From Duganella sp. BuS-21 (GTDB taxonomy: Bacteria; Pseudomonadota; Gammaproteobacteria; Burkholderiales; Burkholderiaceae_D): DNA of 64,000 nt. The translations under genes and the position numbers were made by a program. The stretch spans positions 4,278,001-4,342,000 of the forward strand of contig CP097466.1 in assembly GCA_041874725.1 (NCBI GenBank), in the 5' to 3' direction. Position 1 is the stretch's first letter. Each line of letters opens with the position of its first letter. Below are positions 1-8,217 of this stretch, in pieces. Under the pieces are notes generated by a model. It ran no database searches and was not told the origin of the DNA. It worked only from the letters and a program-made list of their open reading frames with translations.

Positions 1-689
1 ACGCGGTAGGACAAGGCGCCGGCCATCATGAAGACGAAATAGATCGCCGCCATTACCAGGAAGGTTTGCCACACGCCGACCGCGTCAGGCGTGGCGAAGT
101 ACTTCATCAACTTGTCGGCCAACGGCGCGCCGATCATGGCACCGCCACCGAAGCCCATGATGGCCATGCCGGTCGCCATGCCGCGACGATCCGGGAACCA
201 CTTGATCAGGGTCGACACCGGCGAGATGTAGCCGAGACCCAGGCCGATACCGCCGATCACGCCCGAACCGAGCCACATCAGCCAGATCTGGTGGTGATAG
301 ACGCCCAGCGCCGAAATCACCAGGCCGCCGCACCAGCACACGGCCGACACCACGCCCGCCTTGCGCGGACCGGCATGTTCCAGCCAGCCGCCGAACAGCC
401 ACGCCGACAGACCCAGGAATACGAAGAACATGGTGTACATCCAGCCCAGCATGGAAATCTGCCAGTCGCAGCTGGACGACAGGATGCGCTCCAGCACGCC
501 CATATCAACCGGGCAAGCCAGCGCTTCCTTGATGCCGATGGCGCGCGACAGCGGCAGCCAGAACACCGAAAAGCCATAGGCCATGCCGATGCACAAATGA
601 ATCGCCAGCGCCGCAGGCGGCACCAGCCAACGATTGAAACCGACACCGGCAACGGTGCGTTCCTTCTCTAAAAAGTCCAACAAAGCCAT
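1..689 (-). CDS. OFA-family MFS transporter (3' part outside window)
   Basis: The visible N-terminal ~229 residues form repeated hydrophobic helices typical of the major facilitator superfamily. The loop after the fourth or fifth helix carries the MFS signature WFPDRRGMATGMAIMGFG, and the preceding GxGxGLGYISPVSTLIKWF stretch resembles oxalate/formate antiporter (OFA) family proteins. It should sit in the inner membrane and move a small organic anion, but the substrate cannot be read from sequence. I chose the ATG at 689 (MALLDFLEKE) because GAGGG lies about 7 bases upstream; an in-frame ATG at 704 has a poorer ribosome site. The stop codon is beyond the window edge. The gene is divergent from the small flagellar-like gene at 860. 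Confidence 0.8.
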   Translation of the reverse strand, partial: MALLDFLEKERTVAGVGFNRWLVPPAALAIHLCIGMAYGFSVFWLPLSRAIGIKEALACPVDMGVLERILSSSCDWQISMLGWMYTMFFVFLGLSAWLFGGWLEHAGPRKAGVVSAVCWCGGLVISALGVYHHQIWLMWLGSGVIGGIGLGLGYISPVSTLIKWFPDRRGMATGMAIMGFGGGAMIGAPLADKLMKYFATPDAVGVWQTFLVMAAIYFVFMMAGALSYR

Positions 690-785
690 GCGATTTTCCC
701 TCATCGGTGTTTCTTATAAACAATATCGGGCGAGAGAATAGCACAAGTACAATTGCTGTGCGACAAGGTAGCAACAGGATCTGCC

Positions 786-791
786 TATAAT
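786..791 (+). promoter_or_regulatory. Putative -10 element TATAAT
   Basis: A consensus TATAAT lies in the divergent gap between the MFS gene and the gene starting at 860. No good -35 is seen at the usual 17-bp spacing, so this is a weak promoter candidate for the gene at 860. Confidence 0.3.
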
Positions 792-859
792 TTAATCAGA
801 TCCGTGCAATCACGCGGAAGCCGGTGTACACTGGAGTCTTCTTGCCGAAGGGAAATATC

Positions 860-1186
860 ATGGCGATTGCCGCGCTTAGCTCTGGAGTTACTGGTCTCAA
901 CGCCGCCGAACGCGCGTTGGGCAACAGCGCGCACGCGATCGCCAACATCGGCACGCAAGGCTTCCAGCCGTCGCAGGCCCTTTTCCAGGAAAGCGCGCCG
1001 GCCGGCAGCGGCGTGTCCATCTCCATGCGCGGCCAACAACTGCTGCAAACGGACGCGCCCAGTGCCACCAATCTGGCGATGGAAACCACCAACTCGCTGG
1101 TCTACAAGGCCCAATTCGACCTGTCGGCGAAGGTCATCCAAGCCGCCGACCAGAATCTCGGCACGCTGATCGACATCAAGGCCTAG
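860..1186 (+). CDS. Small flagellar rod/hook-like protein
   Basis: The 108-residue protein begins MAIAALSSGVTGLNAAERAL and continues with ALGNSAHAIANIGTQGFQ, which resembles the N-terminal heptad region of axial flagellar proteins (FlgB/FlgC/FlgG), where a short helix is followed by a conserved A-N-[IV]-x-T-x-GF segment. Its C-terminal half (residues 75-108) is helical with no globular hook domain, so it is much shorter than FlgE or FlgG. GAAGGGAA lies just upstream of the ATG at 860; an earlier in-frame start at 824 has no such support. There are no other flagellar genes nearby, so it is an orphan. It could be a conserved hypothetical related to the basal body rod family; export and assembly are inference. 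Confidence 0.55.
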   Translation: MAIAALSSGVTGLNAAERALGNSAHAIANIGTQGFQPSQALFQESAPAGSGVSISMRGQQLLQTDAPSATNLAMETTNSLVYKAQFDLSAKVIQAADQNLGTLIDIKA

Positions 1187-1296
1187 TCGACCATCTCAGC
1201 CCGTGCGTTGCTTTCATGCAATACTAGAAATTGGTACTACAATATATGAAAGCCTACCCTGCAGCGCCATTTTTCCCGCCCGACACGGAGGGGACC

Positions 1297-1688
1297 ATGA
1301 ACAACGTAATGAAAATAAACGGCCATCAGGCAGTAATGCCGTTAAGTTAAGCGATGTCGTCCCGGCGAAAGCCGGGATCCATGCTGAGTTAGCCGGGCAT
1401 GCGCCTCATGGATTCCCGCATTCGCGGGAATGACGAAGCCTATTTTCAGCTTAACTTAACGGCATTAGCCATCAGGCAGTTATTGTTTTTGATCCTGAAA
1501 TCGAACTTTTCAGGGGAGAATTCATCGGACTGAATGGCGGCGCTGACTTCTATGCTGTAGATGTAGCCGGTCTGCAACGTGAAGGGGCTATTTGTTTAGC
1601 GATGTTTTTAAAAGCATGCACAGATAAAAGCATTGAGCCACTCAAAAATTTCTCAAGAAATTTTTTCTTTGTGTTAACAGAGCTCTAG
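1297..1688 (+). pseudogene. hicB-like antitoxin remnant, split by a MITE
   Basis: Removing 1334-1479 (the MITE plus one copy of its 12-bp target duplication) restores one frame that starts MNNVMKINGHQAVIVFDPE, continues IELFRGEFIGLNGGADFYA and ends at TAG 1686-1688, about 81 residues. This matches the HicB fold of type II antitoxins (short strands around the RGEFxGLNGGADFYA region). Intact HicB proteins are longer and end in a ribbon-helix-helix DNA-binding part, which is missing here, so the gene was probably damaged in two ways. GGAGG at 1287-1291 precedes the ATG. No hicA toxin is visible on either side. The part after the insertion is visibly richer in A and T than neighbouring genes, which fits an acquired module. 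Confidence 0.75.
1334..1467. mobile_element. 134-bp MITE, copy 1
   Basis: The element has perfect 19-bp terminal inverted repeats (TAATGCCGTTAAGTTAAGC) and is flanked by a perfect 12-bp direct repeat GCCATCAGGCAG (1322-1333 and 1468-1479), the target duplication left by insertion. It carries no coding capacity. Its core holds two REP-type palindromes (CCCGGCGAAAGCCGGG and TTCCCGCATTCGCGGGAA). It matches copy 2 at 11524-11657 in 133 of 134 positions. The transposase is not in the window; an IS4-type element would fit the long duplication, but this is a guess. Confidence 0.93.
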
Positions 1689-2672
1689 CTAATCGCGAAT
1701 GCGGGCGGAGAAACCCTCCGCCTGATCCGCCGCGCGGGCCTTGGCGGTGATGTGGGCTTTTTGCCGCAAGGTGTCGAAATCGCCATGCCCGGCCAGCGCG
1801 CCGATGTCGTACAGGTAGCGATCCAGATATCCCGACGCCAGCAGGCGCCAATCCAGCGGCAGGCCAGACGTGACGCGCCGCGCCATCTGGTAGACGATGG
1901 TGGTGCAGTTGCCGGTCAGGGTGTTGTAGAAGCGCGGTTCGCGTTTGAGTTGTACGCCTTCGTCCAGATACGCCATGAACAGCGAGCGCATGGTCGCCGG
2001 CGGCATGCGCAGACGGTACAGCCACATGTCCTCGCCGCGCGCATTGGTGCGCACGCGCAGGATGTCGCGTTCGTCGGCCGCAATCAACACCGTCTCGTAG
2101 CGCTTGAAGAAGCCGGCCAGCGCGTCGAAGCTCTCGCCGCGCTCCTTGCGGATTTCAATGGAAAAAGTCAGGTAGCGGCCGTCGCTGAAGCCGAAGGATA
2201 CCAGCGTGTGCGCGATGGCCGGCCCCATCCAGTAAGACAGCGCCACGTCCACCGAGCGCAGTTGATCGAGGTTGTACTGGCGCGGTTCCCAGCGCGCAGA
2301 GTAATCGGTGTCGCTGCGCCAGTCGAAATTGCGCACCTGGTCGAGCGTGACCACGCTGCCCTCCACCTTGCCGGTCACCATGCGCGATACGTCGTCCGCC
2401 CATATGCGCTGGTGGCTCGGTTGAATCGTCGACCACCATGCCACCATCGCGATCCACAGCACCAGCCACACGCGCAGCGGACGGTAGCCGCCGCGCCAGA
2501 AATACACCAGCACCACAACGCTGCCGGCGATCCACGCGCCCACCACCAGCTTGCGCGCGAGATCAGCGGCAGGCAGCTGGAACCATAGCGCTCCGGCACC
2601 CCATGCAGCCAATACGGACAGTAAGAGAGAGCCAAGCAGCATGGCGGCGAACACAAGGTAGCGTCTGGTCAT
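1689..2672 (-). CDS. DUF4105-type membrane protein
   Basis: This 327-residue protein has an N-terminal membrane helix, further hydrophobic segments near residues 42-55 and 66-78, and a periplasmic domain that resembles DUF4105 (the Lnb N-terminal periplasmic family). The conserved block NTLTGNCTTIVYQMARR contains Cys256, the likely nucleophile of this papain-like fold, and the family histidine may lie in the PAIAHTLVSFGF segment near residue 155. The family is linked to cell-envelope or lipid processing in other bacteria; the substrate here is unknown. The stop codon abuts the end of the hicB remnant. A 34-codon ORF ends 15 bases before the start and may be co-transcribed. Confidence 0.72.
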   Translation of the reverse strand: MTRRYLVFAAMLLGSLLLSVLAAWGAGALWFQLPAADLARKLVVGAWIAGSVVVLVYFWRGGYRPLRVWLVLWIAMVAWWSTIQPSHQRIWADDVSRMVTGKVEGSVVTLDQVRNFDWRSDTDYSARWEPRQYNLDQLRSVDVALSYWMGPAIAHTLVSFGFSDGRYLTFSIEIRKERGESFDALAGFFKRYETVLIAADERDILRVRTNARGEDMWLYRLRMPPATMRSLFMAYLDEGVQLKREPRFYNTLTGNCTTIVYQMARRVTSGLPLDWRLLASGYLDRYLYDIGALAGHGDFDTLRQKAHITAKARAADQAEGFSARIRD

Positions 2673-2687
2673 GCCTGATTATGACGC

Positions 2688-2792
2688 CTAATCCTCCCGT
2701 TCGTCGACTCCGCTGTTTCTGGCGATCTGGACGAAGATCGTTTTTACTGCAATACTCAACACCACGCCGATGACGCCGATTAGTTCCAACAT
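2688..2792 (-). CDS. Possible 34-aa single-helix membrane peptide
   Basis: The ORF encodes MLELIGVIGVVLSIAVKT followed by a short charged tail ending in VDEREDstop. The first ~17 residues would make one membrane helix. GGAACC lies about 7 bases upstream. It ends 15 bases before the DUF4105 gene, so it may be a leader or small partner peptide. Evidence is limited to composition and position. Confidence 0.4.
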   Translation of the reverse strand: MLELIGVIGVVLSIAVKTIFVQIARNSGVDERED

Positions 2793-2894
2793 GGCAGGTT
2801 CCGTAAATGAAGAAGAGACGCTTCACTTTAACGGCGCAGCCGATTTGAATCCAATATCAAATACGGCGGCCATCTATCTCGAAACGGCATAACG

Positions 2895-3806
2895 GTGATT
2901 TCGCTTAAACAGTTCAAATATTTCATAGAGATCGTGGAAGCCGGCAGCTATTCCCGCGCGGCCGAAAAATTGTACGTGGCGCAGTCGGCCCTGAGCCGGC
3001 AAATCAAGGAGCTGGAAGACGAACTGCAAACGCCGCTGCTGGTGCGCGACGCCCGCCAGTTCGAGCTGACGCCGGCTGGCCAACTGTTCTTCGAACGCGG
3101 CAAGCGCATCCTTGAAGACATCGACGACACGCTGCTGCAAGCGCGCCACGTGGGCAAAGGCGCGCAAGGCCTGATCCGCCTGCAGCACTCAAGTTCGGTC
3201 ATCCTCACACCGCGCATCAGCCACGCACTGGCGCAGACGCTGGAAGAGCATCCCGGCATAACGCTGGACGTCTCCATGCTGCCATCGGAAAACCAGACGC
3301 TGGAAATCGAAGAAGGCCGCGCCGACATCGGCTTGCTGCGCCTACCCACGCTGCGCCGCCATCCGCACATCCACGTGCGCGAGATCGGCAGCGAGCGCCT
3401 GATGGTGGCGGTGCCGCAGCACTCGCCTCTGGCGGCGCGCGACAATCTTGAACTGGCCGACCTGAGCGAGCAAGCCTTCATCTCGATACCGCACAAGGAC
3501 CGGGGCGGCCTGAGCTACCTGGTGGCCAATCTGTGCCTGGAACAAGGTTTCTTTCCCAAGCCCGCGCGCGCCCTGTCGCGCAAGTCTTCGCAGCTGAACT
3601 TGATCGAAGCGGGCCTGGGCATTGCCATCGTTCCCGAGTGCATGCGCCTGACAGCGCCAGCCGGCGTGCGCTTCGTCGCATTGGCCCAAGGCCGGCTACA
3701 AACCACCGTCGGCCTGGCAACCCGCCGCGAGGCCGATCCCCTGGTGCGAGACTTTGCCGATGCGCTGGTGGAAAAGCTGGCTAGCCCTTCTTCTCCAGCA
3801 CCGTAA
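2895..3806 (+). CDS. LysR-family transcriptional regulator
   Basis: The 303-residue protein starts at GTG (MISLKQFKYFIEIVEAGS). Residues 1-60 form the LysR winged helix-turn-helix, with the diagnostic SYSRAAEKLYVAQSALSRQI. Residues ~90-295 form the two-lobed effector-binding domain (SSSVILTPRISHAL, DIGLLRLP, GLGIAIVPECM). It resembles the Nac/Cbl/CynR-type subgroup (KQFKYFIEIVEAGSYSRAAE), but the inducer is unknown. No strong ribosome site precedes the GTG. It is divergent from the small ORF/DUF4105 unit, the usual arrangement for a LysR target, so those genes are the first candidates for control. Its 3' end overlaps the convergent DUF421 gene by 26 bases. Confidence 0.9.
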   Translation: MISLKQFKYFIEIVEAGSYSRAAEKLYVAQSALSRQIKELEDELQTPLLVRDARQFELTPAGQLFFERGKRILEDIDDTLLQARHVGKGAQGLIRLQHSSSVILTPRISHALAQTLEEHPGITLDVSMLPSENQTLEIEEGRADIGLLRLPTLRRHPHIHVREIGSERLMVAVPQHSPLAARDNLELADLSEQAFISIPHKDRGGLSYLVANLCLEQGFFPKPARALSRKSSQLNLIEAGLGIAIVPECMRLTAPAGVRFVALAQGRLQTTVGLATRREADPLVRDFADALVEKLASPSSPAP

Positions 3807-4245
3807 TCTTGCCATCAGCTTCAAGGAAGATGCAGCGCGCCTGAGCGAGTTCGACGTCCGCTTCGCGCAGCGCTTGCTGGACGTCGCTTTCGGCGACCCG
3901 GTTTTTTTTCAGCACGTCGATATAGATGCGGCCGTCGCGGCCGAGCAAGACGCTTTCGCCGTCAATCACCTTGGCCACTATGCGGCTGTGCGAAGACAGC
4001 CAGGCCAGCGCCATATTGAGCGCAATCAGCGTGCATGCCAGCAGCAGGCCGCCAGCCACGGAGTCATCGCCCCCGGACAGAGAGTTGGACACGGCTTCGC
4101 TCAGCAGCATCACGACCAGCAAATCGAATGGAGTAAATTGGCCAACAGTACGTTTGCCGGAGACGCGCACCAGCACCAGCAGCGCGCAATAGACGATCAC
4201 GCCGCGCAGGATGAATTCCCACCACGGCAAACTCAAGTCAAACAT
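3781..4245 (-). CDS. DUF421/YetF-like membrane protein
   Basis: The 154-residue protein has three N-terminal membrane helices (EFILRGVIVYCALLVLVRVS, FDLLVVMLLSEAVSNSL, SVAGGLLLACTLIALNMAL) followed by a small cytoplasmic domain with the DUF421 hallmarks RVSGKRTVGQFTPFDLLV and IDGESVLLGRDGRIY. This is the YetF/YdfS family, linked to spore or membrane functions in Bacillus but of unknown role here. The ATG at 4245 is preceded by a near-perfect AAGGAG; an upstream TTG at 4260 overlaps that site and is rejected. It lies 83 bases downstream of the KGG-type gene and in the same direction, so the two may be co-expressed. Confidence 0.87.
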   Translation of the reverse strand: MFDLSLPWWEFILRGVIVYCALLVLVRVSGKRTVGQFTPFDLLVVMLLSEAVSNSLSGGDDSVAGGLLLACTLIALNMALAWLSSHSRIVAKVIDGESVLLGRDGRIYIDVLKKNRVAESDVQQALREADVELAQARCIFLEADGKITVLEKKG

Positions 4246-4328
4246 GGAGGCTCCTTGCAATGAGCCTCCAAAGTACTACAGCCAGGCGCGCACAGAATGT
4301 ACGCGCTCTAACGTTACATCAACAACGA

Positions 4329-4694
4329 TTACTTGTCGTTTTTATGGCTTTGACGCCCGGCTTCAGCATGCTGCTCGGGCGTGCCGCCGCGCGTACCGCT
4401 GCCGCCGCCACTCGATCCCGAGGAGCTGCCGCTTTGCTGGTTGCCATCATTCTTGTGGCTCATGCTGCCAGCCTTGCGTGCTTCTTCGGAAGTGAATTCG
4501 TGCGCGTTGCCCGATGCATGGGCGGCGCGGCCGCCTTCGGACGCAATCTCACGTTGACGCTCTGGATCCATCGATGCGAAGCCGCGATTGCTGGTGTCGC
4601 CGCTTTGTTGGCTTTTGCCACCTTGGTTGCCTCCGTTACCTTGGTTACCTTGGTTACCTTGGTTGCCTTGATTACCTTGTTTCGAGTTGGCCAT
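4329..4694 (-). CDS. KGG/con-10-type stress-induced protein
   Basis: The 121-residue hydrophilic protein has three parts: a Gln-Gly-Asn repeat region (residues ~6-25), a con-10/KGG-type motif FASMDPERQREIASEGGRAA followed by a second related segment FTSEEARKAGSMSHKN, and a Gly/Ser-rich tail ending in another copy, TPEQHAEAGRQSHKN. Proteins of this type are general-stress or desiccation proteins in bacteria and conidiation proteins in fungi; no enzymatic role is known. AAGGAG precedes the ATG at 4694; longer readings upstream have no ribosome site. Its neighbour on the other strand (4970) is a second low-complexity small protein, suggesting a stress-linked locus. Confidence 0.82.
   Translation of the reverse strand: MANSKQGNQGNQGNQGNQGNGGNQGGKSQQSGDTSNRGFASMDPERQREIASEGGRAAHASGNAHEFTSEEARKAGSMSHKNDGNQQSGSSSGSSGGGSGTRGGTPEQHAEAGRQSHKNDK
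4620..4679. repeat. 9-bp tandem repeat in the KGG gene
   Basis: About six imperfect copies of a 9-base unit (ACCTTGGTT on the plus strand) encode Gln-Gly-Asn on the minus strand. Changes in copy number would stay in frame. Confidence 0.85.
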
Positions 4695-4969
4695 GATAGG
4701 TCTCCTTGATTGTGAAAAAATCCTGACGCGGACGCGCCAGGGAAAGGCCATCGTAAGGCCAACGCGGCAGTGCATGTAGAGCCGTACGCCCGTCGTGACG
4801 TAGGACTATCCTTGCTTGTTTCGACCCGAGGTCACATATGGCTCAGCCCAGCGGTTTCGCAGCGTCTGCCTACAGCCGCACAAGCGGCGATCCTACACAA
4901 GAGTTTCCTCATGCACGGTAGGATGAACTACAGCGCGCTACCGAGGCGCGCAATCACAAGGAGATGATC

Positions 4970-5170
4970 ATGAGCAAACCGACCCAAGCTGGCAAAAACG
5001 GCGGCAATAGCAGCGTTCAAGAAGCAAAAGGCAGCAAGTCGTCGAGCACGGCCAGCAGCGGCAACGCCAGCAGCGCCGGCAAAGGCAACAGCCAGGCCAC
5101 CGGCAGTGGCAGCAGCAGCGGCAGCAAGTCGGGCACTTCCGCCGGCAAGTCGTCCGCCAAGTCCAAGTAA
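4970..5170 (+). CDS. Ser/Gly/Lys-rich small protein
   Basis: The 66-residue product (MSKPTQAGKNGGNSS...) is almost entirely Ser, Gly, Ala, Lys and Thr with a basic end (GKSSAKSK). It has no signal peptide, helix or known domain and is presumably disordered; it resembles lysine/alanine-type disordered stress or nucleic-acid-binding proteins only in composition. AAGGAG at 4958-4963 gives correct spacing to the ATG at 4970, which is why the in-frame ATG at 4964 is not used. It is divergent from the KGG-type gene across ~275 bases that carry no other ORF of note. Function unknown. Confidence 0.6.
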   Translation: MSKPTQAGKNGGNSSVQEAKGSKSSSTASSGNASSAGKGNSQATGSGSSSGSKSGTSAGKSSAKSK

Positions 5171-5285
5171 GTGCGGCAGGCGCGAGGGCGCTATATGGGC
5201 GCCCTCACGCTCGCCAGCTGAACCGGGCGACTGCCGACGTCGACGTATGGCACACTATTGCCATCCGAGACAGACAGGAATCAGC

Positions 5286-6275
5286 ATGAGCGCGGGACCC
5301 GAAGACGAACAAGACCACCCAAACAATCCGCAGCGCCGCGCCAGCGATCAAGGCGAGCGCCGCCAGCAAGCCCGCAAGCAACAGGACACCGGCACCCCAC
5401 GCTATCTCGATCCCGGCGACACCGTGTTCAGCCTGTGGGGCCGTGTCATCATGGCGCGCTACCGGCGCGTTGCGGCAGCGGCCACGCGCCACATCATCCA
5501 GCGTCCGCTGCACATCGGCGTTTCCGCCCGCATCTTCCATCCCGAACCCGGCGCCACCGGCCTGCGCAGCAAAAATCTGCAATATCTCGAAGAGTCGATC
5601 GCGCAATGGGTCATGTCGCGCGATGTGCTGGTGTTCATGATCCCCACCGTGAATACGGAGGGGCTGCTGCATCCGTCCAACATCCGCCTGCGCGACTATG
5701 CCAAGCACCTCGACGGCCTGGTGCTGCAAGGCGGCGCCGACGTCTCGCCGCAAAGCTACTCCGAAATGCCGACCAAGCCCGAGTGGGGCGGCGACCGCGC
5801 GCGCGATATGTACGAACTGGAGCTGCTGCATGAATTCGTCGAAGCGGGCAAGCCGGTGCTCGGCATTTGCCGTGGCTGCCAGCTGATCAATGTCGCCTTC
5901 GGCGGCACGCTGTACCAGGACATCGCCACCGACGTGCCGGAGTCGCTGGCCCACGTCAACGATGAATACGACCGCAACCGCCATGAAATCAGCTTCCCGG
6001 CCGGCTCCTCGCTGGCGCGCCTGTTCAAGGGTGTGCAGACCGGCCTGGTCAACTCCATCCACCACCAGGCCGTAAAGACGCTGGGACGCGATATGTCGGT
6101 GGAGGCGCTCTCCGTGCCCGACAATATGATCGAAGCGATCCGCTACCGCAAGGCGCCTTTCGTCATGGGCCTGCAGTGGCACCCGGAATTCCACCGCGCC
6201 GGCGGCGTCGAACTGCTCGATTGCACGGGCATCCTCGACACCTTCCTGCGCGTGGCGCGCGAGACACGTTTCTAG
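5286..6275 (+). CDS. Gamma-glutamyl-GABA hydrolase-like peptidase C26
   Basis: The 329-residue protein has a ~75-residue hydrophilic N-terminal extension and then a class I glutamine amidotransferase-like domain. The nucleophile elbow LGICRGCQLINVAFGG holds Cys195, and LQWHPEF supplies His299 and Glu301, completing the triad. Upstream DGLVLQGGADVSPQSY is the usual oxyanion-side motif of the PuuD/peptidase C26 family, which cleaves gamma-glutamyl bonds (for example gamma-glutamyl-GABA in putrescine breakdown). No other puu genes are nearby, so the substrate is open. AGGA precedes the ATG at 5286; the much longer reading from 5106 runs through the previous gene. The N-terminal extension is unusual for PuuD itself. 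Confidence 0.85.
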   Translation: MSAGPEDEQDHPNNPQRRASDQGERRQQARKQQDTGTPRYLDPGDTVFSLWGRVIMARYRRVAAAATRHIIQRPLHIGVSARIFHPEPGATGLRSKNLQYLEESIAQWVMSRDVLVFMIPTVNTEGLLHPSNIRLRDYAKHLDGLVLQGGADVSPQSYSEMPTKPEWGGDRARDMYELELLHEFVEAGKPVLGICRGCQLINVAFGGTLYQDIATDVPESLAHVNDEYDRNRHEISFPAGSSLARLFKGVQTGLVNSIHHQAVKTLGRDMSVEALSVPDNMIEAIRYRKAPFVMGLQWHPEFHRAGGVELLDCTGILDTFLRVARETRF

Positions 6276-6357
6276 TCAAAACAACAATGCCATAAATAAA
6301 TGTATTTTGGTTTGGTGCCATCAGCGGGTGTAGACTGGCGATCTTCGCAATAGCCGG

Positions 6358-7098
6358 ATGAACTCCATGAGACGCCTGCGCAGCACCGCCGTGATCGCAA
6401 CCAGCCTGCTGCTGGCCCCGCTGACCTGCCCGGCCGAGGAACTCATCCACGTCGCCTATAGCGAGCGTCCGCCCTACCTGCTGCCGCTGCCCGACGGTTC
6501 CCCGGCCGGCCTGACTGGCGCCCCGGCGGCGGCGGCCTTCAAAGCCGCCGGCATCGCGGTGCAGTGGCACAAGGTGCCGAGCAACCGTCAACTGGCGATG
6601 ATCAAAGATCCGCAAGGGATGAATTGCACCATCGGCTGGTTCGCCGTGCCGGAGCGCATGGCCTACGCCAAATACACCAAACCGATCTATCGCGATAAAA
6701 GCTGGGCACTGCTGGCCAATCCCGCCTTCGAGGCGCGCGGCATCACCACCATGGACGAACTGGCCAGCCAGCGCGATATCCGGGTGCTGGTCAAGGACAA
6801 TTACTCGTACGGCGGCCTCGACAAGTTCATCGATAAGTGGCATCCGGTGGTGGCGGTATCGACCGCTTCCACCGTCAAGATGGTGCAGTCGGTGGCCAAG
6901 GGCTCGGTGGACGTGATGTTCGTCTCCGAAGATGAGGGCGCCTACATCCTCAAGCACGAAGCGGGCGAGCACGTGGCCAACCTGCGCCTGCTGCAACTGA
7001 AGGACATGCCGCGCGGCGGCGACCGTCACATCATGTGCAGCAAGGCCGTGCCGGACGACCTCATCAACCGCCTCAACAAGGCAATCACCTTCAAGTAA
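6358..7098 (+). CDS. Periplasmic solute-binding protein (family 3-like)
   Basis: The 246-residue protein begins with a signal peptide (MNSMRRLRSTAVIATSLLL...TCPAEE) and continues as a small amino-acid-type binding protein, with VAYSERPPYLLPLPDGSPAG near the mature N-terminus and SVDVMFVSEDEGAYILKHE in the second lobe. Such proteins bind polar small molecules, either for an ABC importer or as a free sensor. No permease or ATPase gene is adjacent. An alternative start is the ATG at 6367 (MRRLRST), which has GGA at better spacing. The gene is followed convergently by ybdK with no gap (7098/7099). Confidence 0.75.
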   Translation: MNSMRRLRSTAVIATSLLLAPLTCPAEELIHVAYSERPPYLLPLPDGSPAGLTGAPAAAAFKAAGIAVQWHKVPSNRQLAMIKDPQGMNCTIGWFAVPERMAYAKYTKPIYRDKSWALLANPAFEARGITTMDELASQRDIRVLVKDNYSYGGLDKFIDKWHPVVAVSTASTVKMVQSVAKGSVDVMFVSEDEGAYILKHEAGEHVANLRLLQLKDMPRGGDRHIMCSKAVPDDLINRLNKAITFK

Positions 7099-8217
7099 TC
7101 AGCGACCACGGAAGCGTTGGATGGCGGCGTCCACCACGCCTTCCACGCTGCCGCTGCTGTCGAACTGCTGGCGCAGGTAGTGCGCGTCGCTGCCCTCGTG
7201 CGTGATGCGCACCAGGTGCTGCAGGCCGGCCGTGCTGCCCAGCGCGGCGGCGTGCGGCTCCATCTTGCGCAGCGTGGTCAGGATGTCTTCGCGCAGCGAG
7301 ACGCTCTCGTAGGTTTTCGGATGCACCACCGTGCCGTCCAGGCCGAAGCGGCAGGCTTGGAAACGGTTGTAGTTGTAGACCAGGTAATCGTCTTCGGCCG
7401 GCGGTTCTTCGCGGCGCTCCAGCAGATAGCGGCACAGCGCCTGCAGATACACGGCCAGCGCGGCGGCGCGTTCCACCGTCAGCGGTGTGTCGCACACGCG
7501 CAGTTCGATGGTGCCGAATTCCGGCTTGGGACGGATATCCCAGTAGAAGTCTTTCATGCTCTTGATCACGCCCGTGTGTTCCATCTTGGCGAAATACTCG
7601 TGCTCGAAGGTGTGCCAGCTTTGCGTGAACGGCGCACGGCCGCTCATCGGAAACGCGAACACCGAGTTCAGGCGCGCGGAGTTAAACAGCGTGTCGTTGC
7701 CCTGCACGTAGGGCGACGAGGACGACAGCGCGATGAAGTGCGGCACATAGCGGCTCAGCGAATGCAGCAGGAACAACGCATCGTCGCCGGATTCGCAGCC
7801 GATATGCACGTGCTGGCCGAAGATGGTGAACTGCTTGGCCAGGTAGCCATACAGCTCCGACACTTCCTTGAAGCGCGGCTTGGAAAAGATGCGCCGCTCC
7901 GACCATTTCTGGAATGGGTGCGTGCCGCCGCCGCAGATGCCGATGTTGAGCTGCTCGCCGGCCTGCACCAGCGTATCGCGGATCACCTGCAACTGCGCCA
8001 CCAGTTCCGTGTGGTTGGTGTGCACGTCGCTGTTAATCTCGATCATGCTCTCGGTAATTTCCGGCGTGACGTTGCCGGGGAAAGGCTTGCGGCTCAATAG
8101 GTGCAGCAGGTCCGGGCTGGACGCCGTCAGGTCGAAGTCCGACAGGCTGACCAGTTGCAGCTCCAGCTCCACGCCCATGGTGAGCGCCTTCGATGATTTG
8201 AATTCTTCCAATGCCAT
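7099..8217 (-). CDS. ybdK: YbdK-type carboxylate-amine ligase
   Basis: The 372-residue protein matches the glutamate-cysteine ligase 2 / YbdK family: [18 protein letters not shown] at the start (Glu-rich metal/ATP site), [39 protein letters not shown], and the Arg-bearing end of the active site [13 protein letters not shown]. The family has weak gamma-glutamylcysteine synthetase activity in E. coli, and the physiological substrate is generally uncertain. Its ATG shares one base with the stop of the upstream antiporter gene (TAATG), so the two are translationally coupled and form one operon. Confidence 0.9.
   Translation of the reverse strand: MALEEFKSSKALTMGVELELQLVSLSDFDLTASSPDLLHLLSRKPFPGNVTPEITESMIEINSDVHTNHTELVAQLQVIRDTLVQAGEQLNIGICGGGTHPFQKWSERRIFSKPRFKEVSELYGYLAKQFTIFGQHVHIGCESGDDALFLLHSLSRYVPHFIALSSSSPYVQGNDTLFNSARLNSVFAFPMSGRAPFTQSWHTFEHEYFAKMEHTGVIKSMKDFYWDIRPKPEFGTIELRVCDTPLTVERAAALAVYLQALCRYLLERREEPPAEDDYLVYNYNRFQACRFGLDGTVVHPKTYESVSLREDILTTLRKMEPHAAALGSTAGLQHLVRITHEGSDAHYLRQQFDSSGSVEGVVDAAIQRFRGR

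Noticed and set aside
1203..1433. 76-residue ORF over MITE copy 1
   Set aside because: It is made of MITE sequence and has no ribosome site; the hicB frame explains the region better.
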